Source of the DNA: Flavobacteriales bacterium
GTDB taxonomy: Bacteria > Bacteroidota > Bacteroidia > Flavobacteriales_D > Sanyastnellaceae
DNA: 64,000 nucleotides
Assembly (NCBI GenBank): GCA_947448135.1
Contig: CANFLZ010000010.1
Location: 1-64,000 of the forward strand
Direction: 5' to 3'
Below are positions 60,891-64,000 of the stretch, in pieces. Position numbers and translations under genes: made by a program. Positions within the stretch are counted from its first letter, which is position 1. Every line of letters starts with the position of its first letter. Under the pieces are notes generated by a model. The model had not been told where the DNA came from, made no database searches, and worked only from the letters and a program-made list of their open reading frames with translations.

Positions 60891-61617
60891 TACATACTTG
60901 TGGTTGACTTTCCAATTTGGATTGGCTCAATACACTTCGATGAGCATCGATCCATTGGGCAATATTTACCGATGGAATAAAAGCAAAATCGAAAAAAAAG
61001 AAAGCAATAGTGCGATTGTCTTTCAAAACAATCTCCTTTCATTCGGCGATATCCAAAATATTGATTTCACCAATCCATTCAAGCCATTTTTATTTTTTGA
61101 AAACAGCCAAAGCATCGTTATCCTCGATAACACATTGAGCATACAAGGGCAGATCAATTTAGAAAATCTGAACATGGGATGGATTACACAAGTCTGTGGT
61201 TCAAAATGGTCTGGCTATTGGCTTTGGAATAACATGGAGAAAACCTTGATCAAAATCAATCCACATGGCGAATCCATCTTGCAAATCCCCAATTTATCGC
61301 AATCCTATATTCACTCCTCTTGGGAAATTCGATGGATGGCAGAAAATGGGCAGCAACTGTATTTGAGAGATGGTGAGCACTTTTTTGTTTTTGATTTACT
61401 CGGCGGTTTGAGCAATGTATATCCTTTTTCATACGCACCAACTTGGCTGATAGATGGCCAAGTGATGCAGTGCAGAGACAATAAGATCGAAGTATTATAC
61501 CCAACCATCAAAACCATTGGTACGGTGAGCAAATGCCCTGTTTACATGGACGAGAACGGAATCTATTTCAGTGCAGATCCTATTGAATTCACTCCTTGGA
61601 GAGAGGTTCAGCCATAA
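60865..61617 (+). CDS. Secreted hypothetical with propeller-like repeats
   Basis: 250 residues from the ATG at 60865 (MNFWKLGISTYLWLTFQFGLAQ), a clear signal peptide; overlaps the end of the acyl-adenylate gene by 26 bases. Body has propeller-like units: MSIDPLGNIYRWNKSKIEK, QSIVILDNTLSIQGQINLE, KTLIKINPHGESILQIP, DGEHFFVFDLLGGLSNVYPF. No catalytic motif. Similar in style to the lipoprotein at 30096. Function unknown; could be cotranscribed with the upstream gene. Confidence 0.6.
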   Translation: MNFWKLGISTYLWLTFQFGLAQYTSMSIDPLGNIYRWNKSKIEKKESNSAIVFQNNLLSFGDIQNIDFTNPFKPFLFFENSQSIVILDNTLSIQGQINLENLNMGWITQVCGSKWSGYWLWNNMEKTLIKINPHGESILQIPNLSQSYIHSSWEIRWMAENGQQLYLRDGEHFFVFDLLGGLSNVYPFSYAPTWLIDGQVMQCRDNKIEVLYPTIKTIGTVSKCPVYMDENGIYFSADPIEFTPWREVQP

Positions 61618-61699
61618 GTTGTCAACAATTGCAGGGAAAATCACTAATTTCATACTCAATTCTCTTATTTTCGAAGTGTCTATATTAACCTAACGAATT

Positions 61700-62314
61700 A
61701 TGCACATTGCCATTGCGGGAAACATCGGTTCCGGTAAAACTACGCTCACAACTCTGCTTTCAAAGCATTACAAATATCAACCCCACTTTGAAGAGGTAGA
61801 TGATAATCCATATTTGATTGATTTTTATAAAGACATGCAGCGTTGGTCTTTCAACTTGCAAGTATTCTTTTTAAAGAGCCGACTGGCTCAATTGATTGAG
61901 TTGAACAAGAAAGGAAAGAATGTTGTTCAAGACAGAACGATTTATGAAGATGCTTATATCTTCGCTCCCAACTTGCACGCAATGGGATTGATGACAACGC
62001 GTGATTTCGAAAACTACGCTGATCTTTTTTCGGTGATGGATGAATTCATCACTCCTCCCGATTTGTTGATTTATCTGCGCGCGAGTGTTCCCACTTTGGT
62101 GCAGAACATTCAAAAGCGTGGTCGCGATTACGAAGAAGCCATTCGCCTGGATTATTTAACCCGTTTGAATGAACGCTACGAAGCATGGATCAGTACGTAC
62201 AGCAAAGGAAAATTGTTGATCATCGATATTGACAACAACCGTTTCCATGAACAGGCTGAAGACTTGGGGAAAATCATTTCCGGCATCGACAGCCAATTGC
62301 ACGGTTTATTCTAA
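61700..62314 (+). CDS. Deoxynucleoside kinase
   Basis: 204 residues, standard for bacterial dGK/dAK-type kinases. P-loop IAGNIGSGKTTL (6-17), FEEVDDNPYLIDFYKDMQRW, the DR(T/S) motif VQDRTIYEDAYIFAPNLHAM, and the lid RGRDYEEAIRLDYLTRLNERYE. Phosphorylates deoxynucleosides for salvage. Substrate preference (dG, dA or dC) not resolved. Convergent with the OmpA gene, two bases apart. Confidence 0.92.
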   Translation: MHIAIAGNIGSGKTTLTTLLSKHYKYQPHFEEVDDNPYLIDFYKDMQRWSFNLQVFFLKSRLAQLIELNKKGKNVVQDRTIYEDAYIFAPNLHAMGLMTTRDFENYADLFSVMDEFITPPDLLIYLRASVPTLVQNIQKRGRDYEEAIRLDYLTRLNERYEAWISTYSKGKLLIIDIDNNRFHEQAEDLGKIISGIDSQLHGLF

Positions 62315-62316
62315 AA

Positions 62317-64000
62317 TTATTTCTTTAAAATCAAGAAATCTGTTCTGCGATTGAGTTGTAAATCTTTGGCGGAACAGGTTGTCTTTATTTGTCCCTCGCA
62401 AATACATCCATTGACTGGATTTTCTTCACCGTAGCCTTTGTGTTTTACGCGATCTCTTTCGATTCCGTGTCGAACAATATAATCCGCTGTGGCTTTGGCG
62501 CGTTGCTCTGACAATTTCAAATTATACTCTTTTGAAGCTCGGCAGTCGGCATGCGAAGCACATTCAATAATCACAGTTGGATTTTCCTTCATGTACAAAA
62601 TGACTTGAGACAATTCACGCTTTGCACTTGGTGAAATGAGCCATTTGTTGGTTGCAAAATAAATCGACTTCAAATTTCGAATTAGATTTCCTTTCTTCGG
62701 ACTGTTAATGGTATCATTCAGGAACACCTCACCCTTCCATTGCTTTTCTGTCACCTTTACTTCACGTGCTCTGTAAATGTTGTTGGTTTTGATCACTTCT
62801 ACAGAAGTAGCCAATAAGGTATCTCCATGATACACGCTCACTGTGACCGTATCACCTACCTGAACAGCATTGAAAGGAATCACAGCAGCAATTTCACTTT
62901 CACCCGTCATCGAAGAAACTTTTTTGAACTGACCATTATTGCTGGTGATTTGAATGGCCTTCTCGCCGGCATATTGCGCGACCTCTTTTGGAATGGCAAC
63001 ATCCAACAAAATTTCCTTAATTGGACTGAGCTCGTTGGAACTATGCTTTCTGAAAAAACGCTTGATTCCTTTTTGATCGGTGAATTGAACCTTGTGCGGA
63101 TAATAACCATAAACAAAAATGGAATCTCCATTTTGCATGAAAGGAGGAATCTTACCTGATTTATCAATACCGGTGTCCTGCAATGATCCAGTTGCAGAGA
63201 TAAGTTTTGCAGGAGTGTTGCGTATCAATTTGCTTGTCTCCTTATCGCGCAAGTACAAAAACTCATGCACAGTAGGATATTGCAATTGAAGAATTTCATC
63301 CTTACCCACGTTGAAATTTCTATTGGAACTCACAAACCAAATGCTATCCGTCCCATTGTTCACGAAAGAGAAATCATCGCGCTTTGAGTTGATGGGCTGC
63401 GGCAAATGTTCAATGGTTCCCTCTTTGATATTGTAGGCATATAAATCAAAAGCGCCCATACCACCCTTTCTATTCGATGAGAAAAAAAGATGCTCATCAG
63501 AAACTGAAGTAAACAACTCATCACTTGTAGAATTGACACGGGTATTGAGCAATGCAGGCTCTCCCCATTTTCCGTCCATCATGGTTGAGCTGTAGACATC
63601 AAATCCTCCCGTACCTCCGGGGCGATTTGAAACAAAATAAATGGTTTTCCCATCCGTTGAAAAAGATGCATGCGCATAGGAAAATTTATTATCACAAAAA
63701 GAGATCTTCTTAGGGTGAGTCCACTTACCGTTTGCTTTCAGTTTCAATTCAAAAAGTTGCGGCATCTCCATTGGCGAAAATATTCCCCCACTAACGGTTC
63801 TTGTGATGACAATGACATTGCCTTCCTTGTTCACTGCCAATCCACCTTCGTGACGAGATGAATTGATTTTATTGAGAGGAACCAAAGGTGTTTCTTTTTC
63901 TTTGATGGAAATGTCCAAAAAGGATGCGGAATCATTCGGTGAAACCTCATCCAATAGAGTAGGTTTTTTGGAATTAGAAACATAATAAAATTGACCTTTG
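62317..64000 (-). CDS. OmpA-family protein with WD40-like N-terminal propeller (5' end beyond the window)
   Basis: At least 560 residues; the frame stays open through the right edge (the last readable residues upstream are KGQFYYVSNSKKPTLLDEVS), so the true start lies outside. N-terminal part has PD40-type propeller repeats (GKTIYFVSNRPGGTGGFDVY, HLFFSSNRKGGMGAFDLYAY, DSIWFVSSNRNFNVGKDEIL). A middle sandwich region follows. The C-terminal OmpA peptidoglycan-binding domain has CASHADCRASKEYNLKLSEQ and LQLNRRTDFLILKK. Bacteroidota proteins of this layout anchor the envelope and some support gliding or T9SS. Confidence is in the family, not the exact role. Confidence 0.88.
   Translation of the reverse strand, partial: KGQFYYVSNSKKPTLLDEVSPNDSASFLDISIKEKETPLVPLNKINSSRHEGGLAVNKEGNVIVITRTVSGGIFSPMEMPQLFELKLKANGKWTHPKKISFCDNKFSYAHASFSTDGKTIYFVSNRPGGTGGFDVYSSTMMDGKWGEPALLNTRVNSTSDELFTSVSDEHLFFSSNRKGGMGAFDLYAYNIKEGTIEHLPQPINSKRDDFSFVNNGTDSIWFVSSNRNFNVGKDEILQLQYPTVHEFLYLRDKETSKLIRNTPAKLISATGSLQDTGIDKSGKIPPFMQNGDSIFVYGYYPHKVQFTDQKGIKRFFRKHSSNELSPIKEILLDVAIPKEVAQYAGEKAIQITSNNGQFKKVSSMTGESEIAAVIPFNAVQVGDTVTVSVYHGDTLLATSVEVIKTNNIYRAREVKVTEKQWKGEVFLNDTINSPKKGNLIRNLKSIYFATNKWLISPSAKRELSQVILYMKENPTVIIECASHADCRASKEYNLKLSEQRAKATADYIVRHGIERDRVKHKGYGEENPVNGCICEGQIKTTCSAKDLQLNRRTDFLILKK

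Overview
The window comes from a Bacteroidota bacterium, most likely order Flavobacteriales. The support is: several type IX secretion (T9SS) C-terminal sorting domains; promoters with the Bacteroidota -7 element TAnnTTTG; many SPII lipoproteins; family-specific Bacteroidota proteins (the so-called 'asparagine synthetase B' family, MbnP-like protein, DUF4403, RNase Y next to zapA); and moderately AT-rich DNA. Genus or family cannot be settled from this window. No prophage, insertion sequence, CRISPR array, rRNA or tRNA was seen; the only RNA gene recognised is tmRNA.

Region 1 (1-20409) is a glucan-utilisation locus. A tightly packed seven-gene minus-strand operon (13329 to 3599) encodes a clan GH-A hydrolase, two outer-membrane beta-barrel proteins, two surface lipoproteins, a glycoside hydrolase family 3 beta-glucosidase and a lipoprotein GH16. 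It is flanked by three secreted proteins built from tandem ~105-residue carbohydrate-binding-like repeats (5, 3 and 10 copies) with T9SS signals, a T9SS laminarinase-type GH16, and a Nudix-fold sugar-type regulator. No SusC/SusD pair is present. All three repeat-protein genes share a promoter/operator block containing TTGT-N7-ACAA, so the region looks like one regulon, probably for beta-1,3-glucan.

Region 2 (20410-31400) holds a small copper-type cluster (MbnP-like lipoprotein, a CDACGGG-motif outer-membrane protein, a small CNGQC protein), thioredoxin and rhodanese, the tmRNA gene, a HEAT-cyclophilin fusion, a conserved secreted Bacteroidota protein, and dnaB.

Region 3 (31392-51905) is mostly housekeeping: an SDR epimerase, photolyase, CoA-transferase, rfbC with a Wza-type exporter, a translationally coupled CoA-binding/GNAT/mltG/DUF2279 operon, a histone H1-like repeat protein, an orphan peptide-binding lipoprotein, ACMSD, an M23 peptidase, a coiled-coil/zapA/rny operon, a beta-lactamase-fold protein, a ComEA-like protein, apt, acyl-CoA dehydrogenase and a GT39-like glycosyltransferase.

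Region 4 (53440-61617) is the most novel-looking part. A strong -7 element precedes a TolC-like outer-membrane factor fused to a GH18-like TIM barrel. It is followed by an HlyD-type adaptor, a zinc-ribbon (TackOD1-like) protein with a degenerate GGDEF-like end, and a processive family 2 glycosyltransferase. Together these look like a complete synthase-dependent exopolysaccharide machine that exports through a TolC-type conduit. A GH3-family acyl-adenylate enzyme follows closely. A deoxynucleoside kinase and an OmpA-family protein cut by the right edge close the window.
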